DNA of 64,000 nt from Betaproteobacteria bacterium (GCA_012026885.1 VEPL01000029.1:186001-250000), one strand, 5' to 3'; counted from the stretch's first letter, positions 41,280 through 52,114 are shown. Program-made: numbers and translations. Notes: generated by a model from the letters alone, not told the origin.

Positions 41280-41777
41280 TCAATCGAAATAGGTGCGGCC
41301 CGCCTCGAAGCGTGCCGCATAGTAGCGGTCGGCAAGGCGGTCGATGCGGACGCGGCCGTTGCTCGACGGCGCATGCACGAAGCGCTCGTCACCAATATAG
41401 ATACCGACATGGGAGAACGGCGAATTGCGGGTATTGAAGAAAACGAGGTCGCCGGGACGCAATTGTTCGCGGGCGACCGGCCGGCCGTCGCGGGCGATGT
41501 CGGCGGCGCTGCCGCGCACCGGGACGCCGGCGGCCTGGCGATAGATATAGGCAACCATGCCGCTGCAGTCGAGGCCGGCGTCCGGGTTCTTGCCGCCGAA
41601 ACGGTAACCGGTATCGAGCAGCCCGAGGGCGTAGAGCGCAACTTCGCGGCCCTTTTCGCTGGCCAGAGGCGGTTGCGATATAGTGCTCGTCGCGTCCGGC
41701 GGTCGCGGCGCCGGACTGCCGCAGGCGGCGAGCAGGGCAGCAGCGGCGAGAGTGACCAACCAGTGTAATGCGCGCAT
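41280..41777 (-). CDS. NlpC/P60 family cell-wall hydrolase lipoprotein
   Basis: 165 residues: signal with lipobox LLAAC, then an NlpC/P60 domain with catalytic Cys in LDCSGMVAYIY, His in FSHVGIYIG and the third residue His in FVHAPSS. Members hydrolyse D-Glu-mDAP bonds in peptidoglycan cross-bridges. The ATG at 41777 begins the lipoprotein signal, with GGAGAA just upstream. It lies 62 bp from the tRNA gene and divergently from the dehydrogenase gene. Confidence 0.92.
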   Translation of the reverse strand: MRALHWLVTLAAAALLAACGSPAPRPPDATSTISQPPLASEKGREVALYALGLLDTGYRFGGKNPDAGLDCSGMVAYIYRQAAGVPVRGSAADIARDGRPVAREQLRPGDLVFFNTRNSPFSHVGIYIGDERFVHAPSSNGRVRIDRLADRYYAARFEAGRTYFD

Positions 41778-41838
41778 TTCTCCAGACGCTTTCTGCAAAC
41801 GCTCTCCAACTTACCGATTTTTCAGGATTTTTCAAGCC

Positions 41839-43293
41839 ATGAACCTCCAGAATCCGGCCTTGTTGCGGTCGACCGCCTGCATCGGCGGAAAATGGGCTGG
41901 CGCCGATGACGGCACCACTTTCGCCGTGCGCGACCCCGCCAGCGGTGCGTCCATCGCCGCAGTGCCAGCCTGCGGCCGCGCCGAGACGCAGCGCGCCATT
42001 GCCGCCGCCGAAGCTGCCCTGCCCGGCTGGCGCGGGCTGACCGCGAAGGGGCGCGCCCAAGTGCTGCAGCGCTGGTTCGGGCTGATTAACGCCAATGCCG
42101 ACGACCTCGCCCGGCTGATCACCGCCGAGTGCGGCAAGCCGCTGGCCGAGGCCAAGGGCGAGGTCGCCTACGGCGCGAGCTTCGTCGAATGGTTCGCCGA
42201 GGAAGGCAAGCGCACCTACGGCGAGACGATCCCGGAAACCGTCGCCGGCAAGCGCCTGATCGTCGTCAAGCAGGCGATCGGCGTCTGCGCGGCAATCACG
42301 CCGTGGAATTTCCCGCTGGCGATGATCACGCGCAAGGTCGCCCCGGCGCTCGCCGCCGGCTGTACCGTCGTCGTCAAGCCGGCCGAGCAGACGCCGCTGA
42401 CGGCACTGGCCCTGGCCGCCCTGGCCGAGGAAGCCGGTTTTCCGGCCGGCGTGCTCAACGTGCTGACCGGCGACCCGGTGGCGATCGGCGGCGAGCTGAC
42501 CGCCAGCCCGGTGGTTAGGAAGCTTTCCTTCACCGGTTCGACCGAGGTTGGCCGGCTGCTGATGGCGCAATCCGCGCCGACGATCAAGAAGCTCTCGCTC
42601 GAACTGGGCGGCAACGCACCCTTCATCGTCTTCGACGATGCCGATGTCGATGCCGCGGTCGACGGCGCCCTGCTCGCGAAATACCGCAACACCGGCCAGA
42701 CCTGCGTTTGCGCCAACCGCATCCTGGTCCAGGCAGGCGTCTACGAGGAATTCGCGCAAAAGCTGGCGGCCCGTGCGGCAGGACTCAGGGTCGGCCCGGG
42801 CCACGAGGCCGGCGTCGTCCAGGGACCGCTGATTGATGCCGCCGGCCTCGCCAAGGTTGAGGCGCACGTCGCCGATGCGCTCGCCAAGGGCGCGCGCGTC
42901 CTGTGCGGCGGCGCCCGCCATGCGCTGGGCGGCAATTTCTACCAGCCGACCGTGCTCGCCGACGTGACCGCCGCCATGGCGGTTGCGCGCGAGGAGACCT
43001 TCGGCCCGGTGGCACCGCTCTTCCGTTTCGCCGACGAGGCGGAAGCCATCGCCATGGCCAACGCGACCGAGTTCGGCCTCGCCGCCTATTTCTACTCGCG
43101 CGACGTGGCCCGCTGCTGGCGGGTCGGCGAGGCGCTCGAGTACGGCATGGTCGGCATCAATACCGGCCTCATTTCGAACGAGGTGGCGCCGTTCGGCGGC
43201 GTCAAGCAGTCCGGCCTCGGGCGCGAGGGTTCGAAGTACGGCATCGAGGATTACCTCGAGGTCAAGTACCTCTGCTTCGACGTCGGCGCCTGA
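41839..43293 (+). CDS. gabD: NAD(P)-dependent succinate-semialdehyde dehydrogenase
   Basis: 484 residues, the normal size of GabD. Aldehyde dehydrogenase motifs: ITPWNFPLAM, VVKPAEQTPL, FTGSTEVGRLL, catalytic Glu in LELGGNAPFIVFDDAD and catalytic Cys in NTGQTCVCANR, and EETFGPVAPLF near the end. It oxidises succinate semialdehyde to succinate in the cytosol. The ATG at 41839 directly follows an unremarkable 60-bp gap. It stands alone, with no gabT in this window. The double Cys (TCVC) in the active site is common in GabD enzymes. Confidence 0.92.
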   Translation: MNLQNPALLRSTACIGGKWAGADDGTTFAVRDPASGASIAAVPACGRAETQRAIAAAEAALPGWRGLTAKGRAQVLQRWFGLINANADDLARLITAECGKPLAEAKGEVAYGASFVEWFAEEGKRTYGETIPETVAGKRLIVVKQAIGVCAAITPWNFPLAMITRKVAPALAAGCTVVVKPAEQTPLTALALAALAEEAGFPAGVLNVLTGDPVAIGGELTASPVVRKLSFTGSTEVGRLLMAQSAPTIKKLSLELGGNAPFIVFDDADVDAAVDGALLAKYRNTGQTCVCANRILVQAGVYEEFAQKLAARAAGLRVGPGHEAGVVQGPLIDAAGLAKVEAHVADALAKGARVLCGGARHALGGNFYQPTVLADVTAAMAVAREETFGPVAPLFRFADEAEAIAMANATEFGLAAYFYSRDVARCWRVGEALEYGMVGINTGLISNEVAPFGGVKQSGLGREGSKYGIEDYLEVKYLCFDVGA

Positions 43294-43307
43294 GCCGGGC
43301 GCTCCGC

Positions 43308-43451
43308 CTACTTGTGGTAGATGCGGCTGCTGCCCGAGCCGCCCTTGCCCGGGTTGGCGACGTCGTCGAAGAGGTTCCAGCCCTGGTACTGGGCGTAGGA
43401 AAACAGGCTCAGGGCCAGCACCGCGGTCACTAGGTTGAAGTGCTTGAACAT
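43308..43451 (-). CDS. Small 47-residue membrane protein
   Basis: 47 residues with one membrane segment (about 5-22) followed by a hydrophilic tail that ends in 'GKGGSGSSRIYHK'. The ATG shares its A with the stop of the DUF4178 gene, so it should be translated with that gene. It is the last gene of the four-gene series 46839 to 43308. I do not recognise the family; its coupling to the DUF4178 membrane protein suggests a small subunit. Confidence 0.7.
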   Translation of the reverse strand: MFKHFNLVTAVLALSLFSYAQYQGWNLFDDVANPGKGGSGSSRIYHK

Positions 43452-45385
43452 CAGTCGTCGTCCGAGTCGTCGCCGCTCGCCACCGGCGCATGGTCGCTTT
43501 CCGCCCAGCGCCGCGCCTCGAAGGCGGCGTGGCGCAGGCGGGTAAATATCGGGAAGATGACGAGGAAGAGCATGAGCAGCACGAAATTCGACCAGCCGGC
43601 GCCGCCGGTGCGCACCTCGATGACATCGCGCACCGGGTTGCGCTGTTCGGGCGGCAATTCGGGATCGACGGTCAGGTAGTAGGTGCCCGGCGGCACATCG
43701 CGGAAGACCACGGCGTCGCCGCGGCTGCCCTCGGACCAGCTCTCGCCGTCGTCGTAGCCGTAGTAGTAAGACAGTTCGCGGGCGGCCGGCCAGGCTTCGC
43801 CGGTCGCCTTGTTGACCAGCAGCAGGTCCAGCCCGAGCCAGCTGTTGTCGATCGTCGTGCTGTTGCTGACGGTCAGCTTCCTGGCCTTGCCGGTCACCGT
43901 GAATTCGCGGGTAACGACCTCCTCGTCGGCCGTCTGCTGCGCGAAGACGAATTCCTCGCGCAGCAGCAACTTGCCGCCTGAGAACAGGGCCACCAAGGCC
44001 TGCAGCGCGATGGCGACGAGGGCGAGCTTCCAGAACAGCCGGCAGACGCTGCGATGGCTTTCTTCCCACGGGTTGGGCTGGTTGGCGTAGACGCCGCGCG
44101 GGGCCGGCAGCTTGTCCTTGAGCGCGAATGCCGACACGAGTTCGGCAGGCGCAACATAGCCGGCGAGCGACCAGTTGAGGTCGTTGTCGGTGGATTCGCG
44201 CGACAGCATCAGCGGCGGCACCACGTAATCGGTGACACGTGCCGTCTCGCCACGCCGCACCCGCCAGGTGAACTCGCCCTCGACCTGGATCACTTCCGCC
44301 ACCGGCGTCGTCGCGAAATGGCGATAGCGCTTGCCGCCGTAATTCACGTCGGCCAGTTCCATCGCACCGCTGCCGGCCGGCGGGTTGGAGAGCACATCGG
44401 CGACGTTCCAGTGGCCGTCGTACTCGGTCAGCCAGCGGTAGGTCCCGTTCTCGCCGGCCAGCAGGTATTCGCGCCAGTCGTAGGGGATGCCGTCGACCAC
44501 CGCTCGGCGGACCAGGAAGCCGATCACCTCGACCGCCTTGCCATCGAGCTTGCCCTTGCAGCCCAGCGCGATGCGCGGTTCATACTTCTGGTCGTTCCAT
44601 TCGAGCGCCCGCGAGAGCACCTGGTAGTTGCGGTCGGCGGTATCGACCACGGTGCCGCAGGACGAGCAGCCGACCGCAAGGATGTCCGCCGAGCGCGCCT
44701 GCATCGGCGCTCCACACGACGGGCAACGGAACACCTGCGCGGTGACTTCGCGCGCCGGGGCCATCATGCCGTCGCGCAGGTTGGCCATGTTCAGCGTGCC
44801 GAACTCGACCGCGCGCCCGACGAAGAGCAGCGGCGGCACCTCGGAGTAATCCAGCGTCGCGAAGGCCTTCTGGTTGCGCAGGTCGGCGGCTTCGACCGGA
44901 TAACCGGCACCGACCTTGAACGGCAATTCGCCCTCGCCGGCCACGCACTCGGCCTTTTCCAGGTTGCTGACCGTCCACGGCTGGCCGGCCACCACGAAGC
45001 GCTGGCCGATCTTCAGTTCGTCGAAGGCCGGCAGCGGCTCGTGGACAGGCTGCGAGAAGGTGAGCACATACTCGCCCCCGGCTTCCGACAGCCAGCCGGT
45101 ACGCATGTCATCGAACAGGAGGTGCCACTCGTTCCAGTAGCCCTGGCTGTACTTGATCTGGATGCGCCCGATCAGCGCGAAATGCACACCTTCATGACTG
45201 CCCTCGGCGCCAAGCTGGAGCGGCGAGCGGTCCTCGACCAGCGCCGCCATCTTGCCGATGTCCTCGAGCGCCTGGTCGTGGCGGACCAGCGTGCTGCGGC
45301 AAAACTCGCAAACGGCGAAGAGCGAGCCCGCCGAGCGGAAGACGACCGGCGCGCCGCAGGAGGGGCAGTTGGCGGTCAGCGCCAC
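43451..45385 (-). CDS. DUF4178 domain protein with zinc ribbons and membrane segments
   Basis: 644 residues: N-terminal zinc ribbon (CPSCG..., CEFC near 8-29), a DUF4178-like beta domain, a second zinc ribbon (CPSCG and CSSCG near 220-245), a second DUF4178 domain, then a membrane helix (about 445-465), an extracytoplasmic domain and another membrane helix (about 602-622) with an acidic tail. DUF4178 proteins (YjfK-like) occur with DUF350 (YjfL-like) and PspA-like proteins. Here the partners are SPFH and DUF350 proteins, 10 bp and further upstream. The likely role is in membrane integrity or stress; this is by association only. Confidence 0.85.
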   Translation of the reverse strand: MALTANCPSCGAPVVFRSAGSLFAVCEFCRSTLVRHDQALEDIGKMAALVEDRSPLQLGAEGSHEGVHFALIGRIQIKYSQGYWNEWHLLFDDMRTGWLSEAGGEYVLTFSQPVHEPLPAFDELKIGQRFVVAGQPWTVSNLEKAECVAGEGELPFKVGAGYPVEAADLRNQKAFATLDYSEVPPLLFVGRAVEFGTLNMANLRDGMMAPAREVTAQVFRCPSCGAPMQARSADILAVGCSSCGTVVDTADRNYQVLSRALEWNDQKYEPRIALGCKGKLDGKAVEVIGFLVRRAVVDGIPYDWREYLLAGENGTYRWLTEYDGHWNVADVLSNPPAGSGAMELADVNYGGKRYRHFATTPVAEVIQVEGEFTWRVRRGETARVTDYVVPPLMLSRESTDNDLNWSLAGYVAPAELVSAFALKDKLPAPRGVYANQPNPWEESHRSVCRLFWKLALVAIALQALVALFSGGKLLLREEFVFAQQTADEEVVTREFTVTGKARKLTVSNSTTIDNSWLGLDLLLVNKATGEAWPAARELSYYYGYDDGESWSEGSRGDAVVFRDVPPGTYYLTVDPELPPEQRNPVRDVIEVRTGGAGWSNFVLLMLFLVIFPIFTRLRHAAFEARRWAESDHAPVASGDDSDDD

Positions 45386-45395
45386 GCTGTCGCGG

Positions 45396-46421
45396 TCAAC
45401 CGAGTTTCTTGAGCAATTCCGCCTTCTTGGCAGCGAACTCCTCGGCGCTCAGGATGCCCTTCTCGACCAGCCCATGCAGCTTCTCGATGGTCGCGACGAC
45501 ATCGTCGGCGCTGACCGGCGCCGCAGCTGCAGCCGGTGCCACCGCGCCAGCGGCCGGCTGCATGGCCGAAGCCATGGCCTGGCCGACCACCTGGCCGAAG
45601 CCGACACCGGCGCCGAGGCCGACGCCCATCGCCGCCATGCCGCCCTCGTTCTTCGCGGCGTCGGGAATACTGTTGGCGACCTGGAACTGGGTATAGCGCT
45701 GCATGTCGCCGATCATGTTCATGCCAATCTTCTGGTCGAGGATCTTCTGCAGCTCCTCGGGCAGCGACACGTTCTGAACGACGAGCGAGTCGAGGGCCAG
45801 GCCGAAGTCGGCGAACATCGGCTGGGCCTTGGCGACCATCGCCTTGCCGAATTCGTCCTGGTTGGCCGCCATGTCGATGAACGGCACGCCGGATTCGCCA
45901 AACAGGTCGGTCATCCCGGCGACCAGCGTGTTGCGCAACTGGCCCTCGAGTTCCTCGCGGGTATAGGCGTCGCGGGTGCCGGAAATCTTCTGGTAGAAGA
46001 GCTTGGGGTCGACGAGGTGCCAGGAATAGATGCCGAAGGCGCGCAGGCGGACGATGCCGAATTCCTTGTCGCGGATGGTGATCGGGTTGGGCGTACCCCA
46101 CTTCTGGTCGAGCTGGGTGCGCGTCGAGAAAAAGTAGAGATCCGACTTGAAGGGCGACTCGAACAGCTTGTCCCAATTCTTCAGGTAGGTGAGCACTGGC
46201 AGCGTCTGCGTGGTCAGCTTGTACATGCCGGGGCTGAAGACGTCGGCGACCGTGCCTTCGTTGACGAACAGCGCCATCTGCGACTCGCGCACGGTGAGGC
46301 TGGCACCGTTCTGGATTTCCATTTCCGCCATCGGGAAACGCCAGGCGACCGTGCCGTCGGCATCCTCCGTCCACTGGAGGATGTCGATGAATTGTTTCTT
46401 GATGAAGTCCATCAGGGCCAT
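45396..46421 (-). CDS. SPFH/band 7-like protein with C-terminal SHOCT motif
   Basis: 341 residues. An SPFH-like beta/alpha domain (about 30-230, for example GVPFIDMAANQDEFGKAM) is followed by a Gly/Ala/Met-rich stretch and a C-terminal SHOCT-like helix pair (VEKGILSAEEFAAKKAELLKKL). No transmembrane helix is evident, so it likely sits peripherally at the membrane, like virion-core/YdjI-type proteins of this family. AAGGAGA lies 8 nt before the ATG at 46421. It lies between the DUF350 and DUF4178 genes in one operon. Confidence 0.88.
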   Translation of the reverse strand: MALMDFIKKQFIDILQWTEDADGTVAWRFPMAEMEIQNGASLTVRESQMALFVNEGTVADVFSPGMYKLTTQTLPVLTYLKNWDKLFESPFKSDLYFFSTRTQLDQKWGTPNPITIRDKEFGIVRLRAFGIYSWHLVDPKLFYQKISGTRDAYTREELEGQLRNTLVAGMTDLFGESGVPFIDMAANQDEFGKAMVAKAQPMFADFGLALDSLVVQNVSLPEELQKILDQKIGMNMIGDMQRYTQFQVANSIPDAAKNEGGMAAMGVGLGAGVGFGQVVGQAMASAMQPAAGAVAPAAAAAPVSADDVVATIEKLHGLVEKGILSAEEFAAKKAELLKKLG

Positions 46422-46437
46422 GCGTGTCTCCTTCGGG

Positions 46438-46839
46438 TCAGACGATGCAGCCGGCGTTGAGAATGCCGACGCCGAGCGCCAGCGAGGCAAGGAAAATCCC
46501 CGAGGCGACCTTGCCCTGGGGAATGCTTTCGTTGAGCCGGGGCAGCGCCAGCCGCGCGGCGATGTAGGCAAGCAGCTGGACGACGCCGGCGACGGCGCCC
46601 CAGCCGATCATCACGTAGAGGTTGTGGCTGACCGCGACCGCCACGGCGATCGGCAGCGCGAAACCGACCAGCGCGCCGCCCAGGCTGAGTGCCGCAGCAG
46701 TGTTGCCCTCGCGGATCAGAGCGATCTCGTTGTAAGGGGTAACCAGCACGTAGAGGGCGAGGAAGGCGGCGAGCAGCGCCACCGCCGTCGCGAAGAAGCC
46801 GGCGAAAGCCGGCAGGCTGTTGATGACCGGATCGAACAT
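46438..46839 (-). CDS. DUF350 (YjfL-like) membrane protein
   Basis: 133 residues with four membrane helices (about 8-30, 47-68, 72-93 and 110-131). The pattern 'P..EIALIREGN.AAAL..GGALVGFALP' is the core of DUF350. GGGAG precedes the ATG at 46839. DUF350 proteins commonly neighbour DUF4178, PspA-like or SPFH proteins, as here. Function in membrane homeostasis is inferred from those associations. Confidence 0.88.
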   Translation of the reverse strand: MFDPVINSLPAFAGFFATAVALLAAFLALYVLVTPYNEIALIREGNTAAALSLGGALVGFALPIAVAVAVSHNLYVMIGWGAVAGVVQLLAYIAARLALPRLNESIPQGKVASGIFLASLALGVGILNAGCIV

Positions 46840-46894
46840 GGGGACTCCCGGAAGCCGTGCTGAAGGCGCATTGTGGTCCTCCCGGCGCCAATCT

Positions 46895-47626
46895 TCAACC
46901 GTCTGGATTGCCAACGGCATCAACGCCGAGGCGCAACAGCCCTTCCATGACGAGCAGCGGCACATGACGCACCGGCAGGTCGAGCAACGGGGCCAGCGCC
47001 GGCGCGGCACCGCCGGCGAGCAGGCATTCGCCTTGCCCGCCGAGGCGATGCCAGGCACGCTCGATGGCGCCGGTCTGCGCCTCGAGGCAGCCGCTGGTGA
47101 TGGCATCCTCGGTACGACGGGGCCAATCCGTGCGGCTGCCCTCGGCCAGCGGCAAGGCGGCGGTATCGCGGGCGAGCGCACGACGCATCAGGTCGACGCC
47201 GGGAAGGATGAGTCCGCCGAGGAAGCGCCCGTCGGCGGCGAGCGCATCGACCGTCGTCGCCGTCCCGGCCAGCACGACGAGGCATGTGCCGGCGGTCAGC
47301 GCGCGCGCGCCGGCCAGCGCGCACCAGCGGTCGACCCCGAGGCGGCCGGGGACATCGTACAGGTTCTCGACGCCGGCGCCGCGTGCCGCCGATGCCACCT
47401 CGAGGAAACGCGCCGCCCACGGCGCCAGTGCGGCCCGGATGGCGTCCGCCGCAGCAACGCCGGCAACGTTGGCAAGCAGCACACGTTCCGGTTTCGGCCA
47501 GTTGGCGGCGAGCGCTGTCAGTGCGCCGGCCTCGCCCTGCGCGACGGCGCCGTCGGCAACCCAGCCAGCACCGTCGTGCAGCGCCCACTTGATGCGGCTG
47601 TTGCCGCTGTCGAGGCAGAGGATCAT
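46895..47626 (-). CDS. coaX: Type III pantothenate kinase
   Basis: 243 residues with the three CoaX motifs: LDSGNSRIKW (phosphate binding) at the N-terminus, LGVDRWCALAGA, and AGTATTVDAL followed by GGLILPGVDLM. CoaX uses ATP and potassium or ammonium to phosphorylate pantothenate, the first step of coenzyme A synthesis. The ATG at 47626 overlaps the stop of birA by 4 bp, a common pairing in betaproteobacteria. Confidence 0.95.
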   Translation of the reverse strand: MILCLDSGNSRIKWALHDGAGWVADGAVAQGEAGALTALAANWPKPERVLLANVAGVAAADAIRAALAPWAARFLEVASAARGAGVENLYDVPGRLGVDRWCALAGARALTAGTCLVVLAGTATTVDALAADGRFLGGLILPGVDLMRRALARDTAALPLAEGSRTDWPRRTEDAITSGCLEAQTGAIERAWHRLGGQGECLLAGGAAPALAPLLDLPVRHVPLLVMEGLLRLGVDAVGNPDG

Positions 47627-48405
47627 GCGCGGCGCAGGCTGACATCGCCTGCGTAGATGCGGACCCATCCGCTCGCCGTGTCGAGCAGCAGGGCGCCGTC
47701 GTCGTCGACGCCACGACAAGTGCCGGCACGCGGCGACTCGCCCTCGGCCGCCACGGACACCGGCTGATCCTGCCAGGCATGGCGCGCCATCCACGCGGAT
47801 TTTTGCCCGGCGAAGCCGTCGACCGCAAAAGCGTCGAACACGCCGGCCAGACGGACGAGGAGCGCGGCGAGCACGTCGTGCCGGTCGGGCACCGGGAGCA
47901 GCACGGCCTCGAGCCCGGCGGCCGGCCGGTCGAGCCCCGCGGCGACCGGTGCGCGCAGGTTGAGGCCAATGCCGATGACAGCCTGCACCCCCTGGCGGTC
48001 ACTCGCCAGCTCGACGAGCACCCCGGCCAGCTTGGCTTCGCCGAGCAGGACGTCGTTGGGCCACTTGAGGCGGACCCCGGCGACACCGAGGTCTTCGAGC
48101 GCCAGCGCCAGCGCGACGCCGACCGCCAGCGACAGGCCGGCCAGACGGGCGGGCGGCCCGGCGAATTTCCAGAGCAGGGAGAAGGTCAGGCCGGCATCGG
48201 GGTCCGACAGCCAGGAACGGCCGCGGCGGCCGCGACCGGCGCTCTGCCGGTCGGCGACGACGACGCTGCCCGATGGCACGTTGCGTGCACTGCGGCGCAT
48301 CAGCTCGCTGCTTGTCGAATCGCACAAATCCAGGGCGTCGACGTCGAAGCGTCCGGCGAACGGTCCGAGGCGATCCTTGAGGCGGGCGGGGTCGAGCAGC
48401 GGCAT
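47623..48405 (-). CDS. birA: Biotin--[acetyl-CoA-carboxylase] ligase
   Basis: 260 residues with the biotin-protein ligase motifs GRGRRGRSWLS (adenylate loop), KWPNDVLL and 'LAGVLVE', and the C-terminal SH3-like domain ending in 'GWVRIYAGDVSLR'. The N-terminal DNA-binding domain of E. coli BirA is missing, so it should attach biotin but not act as a repressor. Start at 48405 chosen to match the usual beginning of the catalytic domain; a further in-frame upstream codon would add only basic residues. Confidence 0.93.
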   Translation of the reverse strand: MPLLDPARLKDRLGPFAGRFDVDALDLCDSTSSELMRRSARNVPSGSVVVADRQSAGRGRRGRSWLSDPDAGLTFSLLWKFAGPPARLAGLSLAVGVALALALEDLGVAGVRLKWPNDVLLGEAKLAGVLVELASDRQGVQAVIGIGLNLRAPVAAGLDRPAAGLEAVLLPVPDRHDVLAALLVRLAGVFDAFAVDGFAGQKSAWMARHAWQDQPVSVAAEGESPRAGTCRGVDDDGALLLDTASGWVRIYAGDVSLRRA

Positions 48406-48415
48406 GCCGCGGATT

Positions 48416-49828
<1,413 letters not shown>

Positions 49829-49873
49829 GGTTATGCTCTTGGATTGGTGTTCGGCGTCCATGTCTAGCAATAG

Positions 49874-50944
49874 TCAGGCCTGTTCGACCGGCAGGCGGAT
49901 CGTAAACACCGTGTGCCCCGGACGGCTGCTGCAGTCGACGGTGCCGCCGTGGTGCTGGACGAAATTCTGGGCGATCGTCAGCCCGAGGCCGCTGCCGCCC
50001 TCGCGCCCCGAGACGAGCGGATAGAACATGCGTTCGCGCACCGACTCCGGGATGCCGGGACCGTCGTCGATGACCTTGATTTCCAGCGCCAGCCGGTAGC
50101 GCTTCTTGGCCAGCGTGACCTGGCGCAGGATGCGCGTGCGCAGCACGATCTCGCCCTCGCCGCCGAGCGCCTGCGCCGCGTTGCGGGCGATGTTGAGCAC
50201 CGCCTGGATCAACTGCTCGCGGTCGCCTACCATTTCCGGCAGGCTGGTGTCGTAGTCGCGGCGCACCGCCAGCGTACCTGGGAACTCGGCCTTGAGCAGG
50301 CTGCGCACGCGCTCGAGGATCTCGTGGATATTGACCGTCGCCGGCAACATCGCGCGGTGGGGTGTGAGCAGGCGCTGCATGAGGTCCTGCAGCCGGTCCG
50401 CCTCCTTGATGATGACCTGGGTGTATTCCTTGAGCGACGGGTTGCCAAGTTCGTGCTCGAGCAGCTGGGCGGCGCCGCGGATGCCGCCGAGCGGATTCTT
50501 GATTTCGTGCGCGAGGTTGCGGATCAGTTCGCGATTGGCCCGCTGCTGTTCGATCAGGCGCTCCTCGCGCGTCGCCGCGAGATGATGCTCGATCGGCTGC
50601 AATTCGAGCAGCAGGCGTACGCCGGTGGTCAAATCGGCGCGCAGCGGCGTCACCGTGCAATTGATGCGCAAGGGCTCCCCGTCGCCACGCTGGATCTCGA
50701 CATTCTGGCCGGTGTAGCTCCAGTTGTTATGCAGGGCGTTGTCGAGCGCCGCCTGCAGCGTCGACGAGAACCGGCACACGCCCGCCAGCGGCCGGCCGGA
50801 GGCCGAATGCAGGCTGACCGCCAGGAGATTCTCGCCAGCCGGGTTGAGGTAGCGGATCTGCAGACGCTCGTCGAGCAGGAGGACTGCGGATGCGAGCAGG
50901 TCGAGCCCGGAAAAGGCCGGCAGCGGGGTATTCATGGCCACCAT
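49874..50944 (-). CDS. ntrB: Nitrogen regulation histidine kinase NtrB
   Basis: 356 residues: soluble PAS domain (about 10-110), dimerisation domain with His in NLAHEIKNPLGGI and an ATPase domain with NIARNAAQAL, DDGPGI and GSGLGLTIAQNF. No membrane helix. NtrB phosphorylates or dephosphorylates NtrC under control of PII. GGAGG lies 5 nt before the ATG at 50944, favouring it over the ATG at 50935. Confidence 0.96.
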   Translation of the reverse strand: MVAMNTPLPAFSGLDLLASAVLLLDERLQIRYLNPAGENLLAVSLHSASGRPLAGVCRFSSTLQAALDNALHNNWSYTGQNVEIQRGDGEPLRINCTVTPLRADLTTGVRLLLELQPIEHHLAATREERLIEQQRANRELIRNLAHEIKNPLGGIRGAAQLLEHELGNPSLKEYTQVIIKEADRLQDLMQRLLTPHRAMLPATVNIHEILERVRSLLKAEFPGTLAVRRDYDTSLPEMVGDREQLIQAVLNIARNAAQALGGEGEIVLRTRILRQVTLAKKRYRLALEIKVIDDGPGIPESVRERMFYPLVSGREGGSGLGLTIAQNFVQHHGGTVDCSSRPGHTVFTIRLPVEQA

Positions 50945-51032
50945 TGTAGCCTCCGGGGCGATCGCGCATCACGACGCTTGCGTTAATGACCCGCCGTTCA
51001 TTATCATCGGACACTGTCTGTCCCCACTGCCC

Positions 51033-52112
51033 ATGCTCCCACGCTCACCGCTTTTCGCCTCCGCCCTCGCCCTCATTGTCGCCGCCTGCGGCGACAATGC
51101 CGTCCCGCCCCCTGCCGCGCCGGCGGTGCTGGTGCGCATCGCGCTCCCGGCGACCGCAAGCGGCACCAGCTACGCCGGTGAAGTGCGCGCCCGCCACGAG
51201 GCCGATCTCGGCTTCCGCGTCGGCGGCAAGATCGCGGCACGCCTCGTCGATGCAGGCGCCACAGTGCGCGCCGGCCAGCCGCTCGCCCGGCTCGATCCAG
51301 CCGACCTGGAACTGGCCAGCACGGCCGCAGCCACGCAGGTCGCGGCCGCCGAAAGCGAACTGCGTACCGCCAGCGCCGAGCGCGATCGCTACGCCGACCT
51401 GCTGCGCCAGCGCTTCGTCAGCCAGGCAGCTTTCGACGCCAAGGAAAACACCTACCGTGGCGCCCGCTCGCGGCTCGACCAAGCCCGTGCCCAAGGCCGC
51501 ATCAGCGCCAACCAGGCCGCCTACGGCACGCTGGTCGCCGATCATGACGGAGTAATCGCCGCCGTGCTGGCCGAGACCGGCCAAATCGTCGCAGCCGGCC
51601 AGGCAGTCGTGCGGCTGGCCCGCCCGGATGAACTCGAGGTCCTCATCGCGCTGCCCGAGGCCCGCATCGCCGAGGCGCGTGCCGCTCGCGAAGCCGACAT
51701 AAGCCTGTGGGCGAGGCCCGACCTGCCATTGCACGGCACGCTGCGCGAAGTGGCTGCGGCAGCCGACCCCGCGACCCGCACCTACGCTGCCCGCATCCGT
51801 ATCGCCAATCCGCCGCCCGGCATCGAACTGGGGATGACAGCCCGCGTGTCGTTCGCCGGGCATGGAGCGGCCGGCGTTCTGGTACCGCTGGGCGCCGTCG
51901 AGGATAGCGGCAGCGGCCCCCGCATCTGGGTCGTCGCCGATGGCAGGGCGCAACCGCGGCCCGTGCGCGTGGCCCGCTATCTTGAGGATGGCGCGCTGAT
52001 CGCCGACGGAATCGTCCCGGGCGAGCCGGTGATCGTCTCCGGCCAGCGCCGGCTGATTGCCGGCCAGGCCGTGCAGGCGCGCGCCGCCACTGCGCCTGCC
52101 GACCAGCGCTGA
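51033..52112 (+). CDS. RND efflux periplasmic adaptor lipoprotein
   Basis: 359 residues with lipobox VAAC, then the membrane-fusion-protein pattern: beta-barrel and lipoyl parts (GFRVGGKIAARLVDAGATVRAG), a helical hairpin (about 100-165), and the second lipoyl segment (LVADHDGVIAAVLAETGQIVAAGQ). It links an inner-membrane RND pump to an outer-membrane channel. The gene directly precedes the pump gene (2 bp) and diverges from ntrB. No outer-membrane channel gene lies beside it. Confidence 0.9.
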   Translation: MLPRSPLFASALALIVAACGDNAVPPPAAPAVLVRIALPATASGTSYAGEVRARHEADLGFRVGGKIAARLVDAGATVRAGQPLARLDPADLELASTAAATQVAAAESELRTASAERDRYADLLRQRFVSQAAFDAKENTYRGARSRLDQARAQGRISANQAAYGTLVADHDGVIAAVLAETGQIVAAGQAVVRLARPDELEVLIALPEARIAEARAAREADISLWARPDLPLHGTLREVAAAADPATRTYAARIRIANPPPGIELGMTARVSFAGHGAAGVLVPLGAVEDSGSGPRIWVVADGRAQPRPVRVARYLEDGALIADGIVPGEPVIVSGQRRLIAGQAVQARAATAPADQR

Positions 52113-52114
52113 AC

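Noticed and set aside
41389..43626. 745-codon minus-strand frame opposite gabD
   Set aside because: GabD on the plus strand is complete with catalytic residues; the other frame is its shadow.
51542..51953. Antisense frames within the RND adaptor gene
   Set aside because: No signal, motif or ribosome site; the adaptor on the plus strand explains the region.
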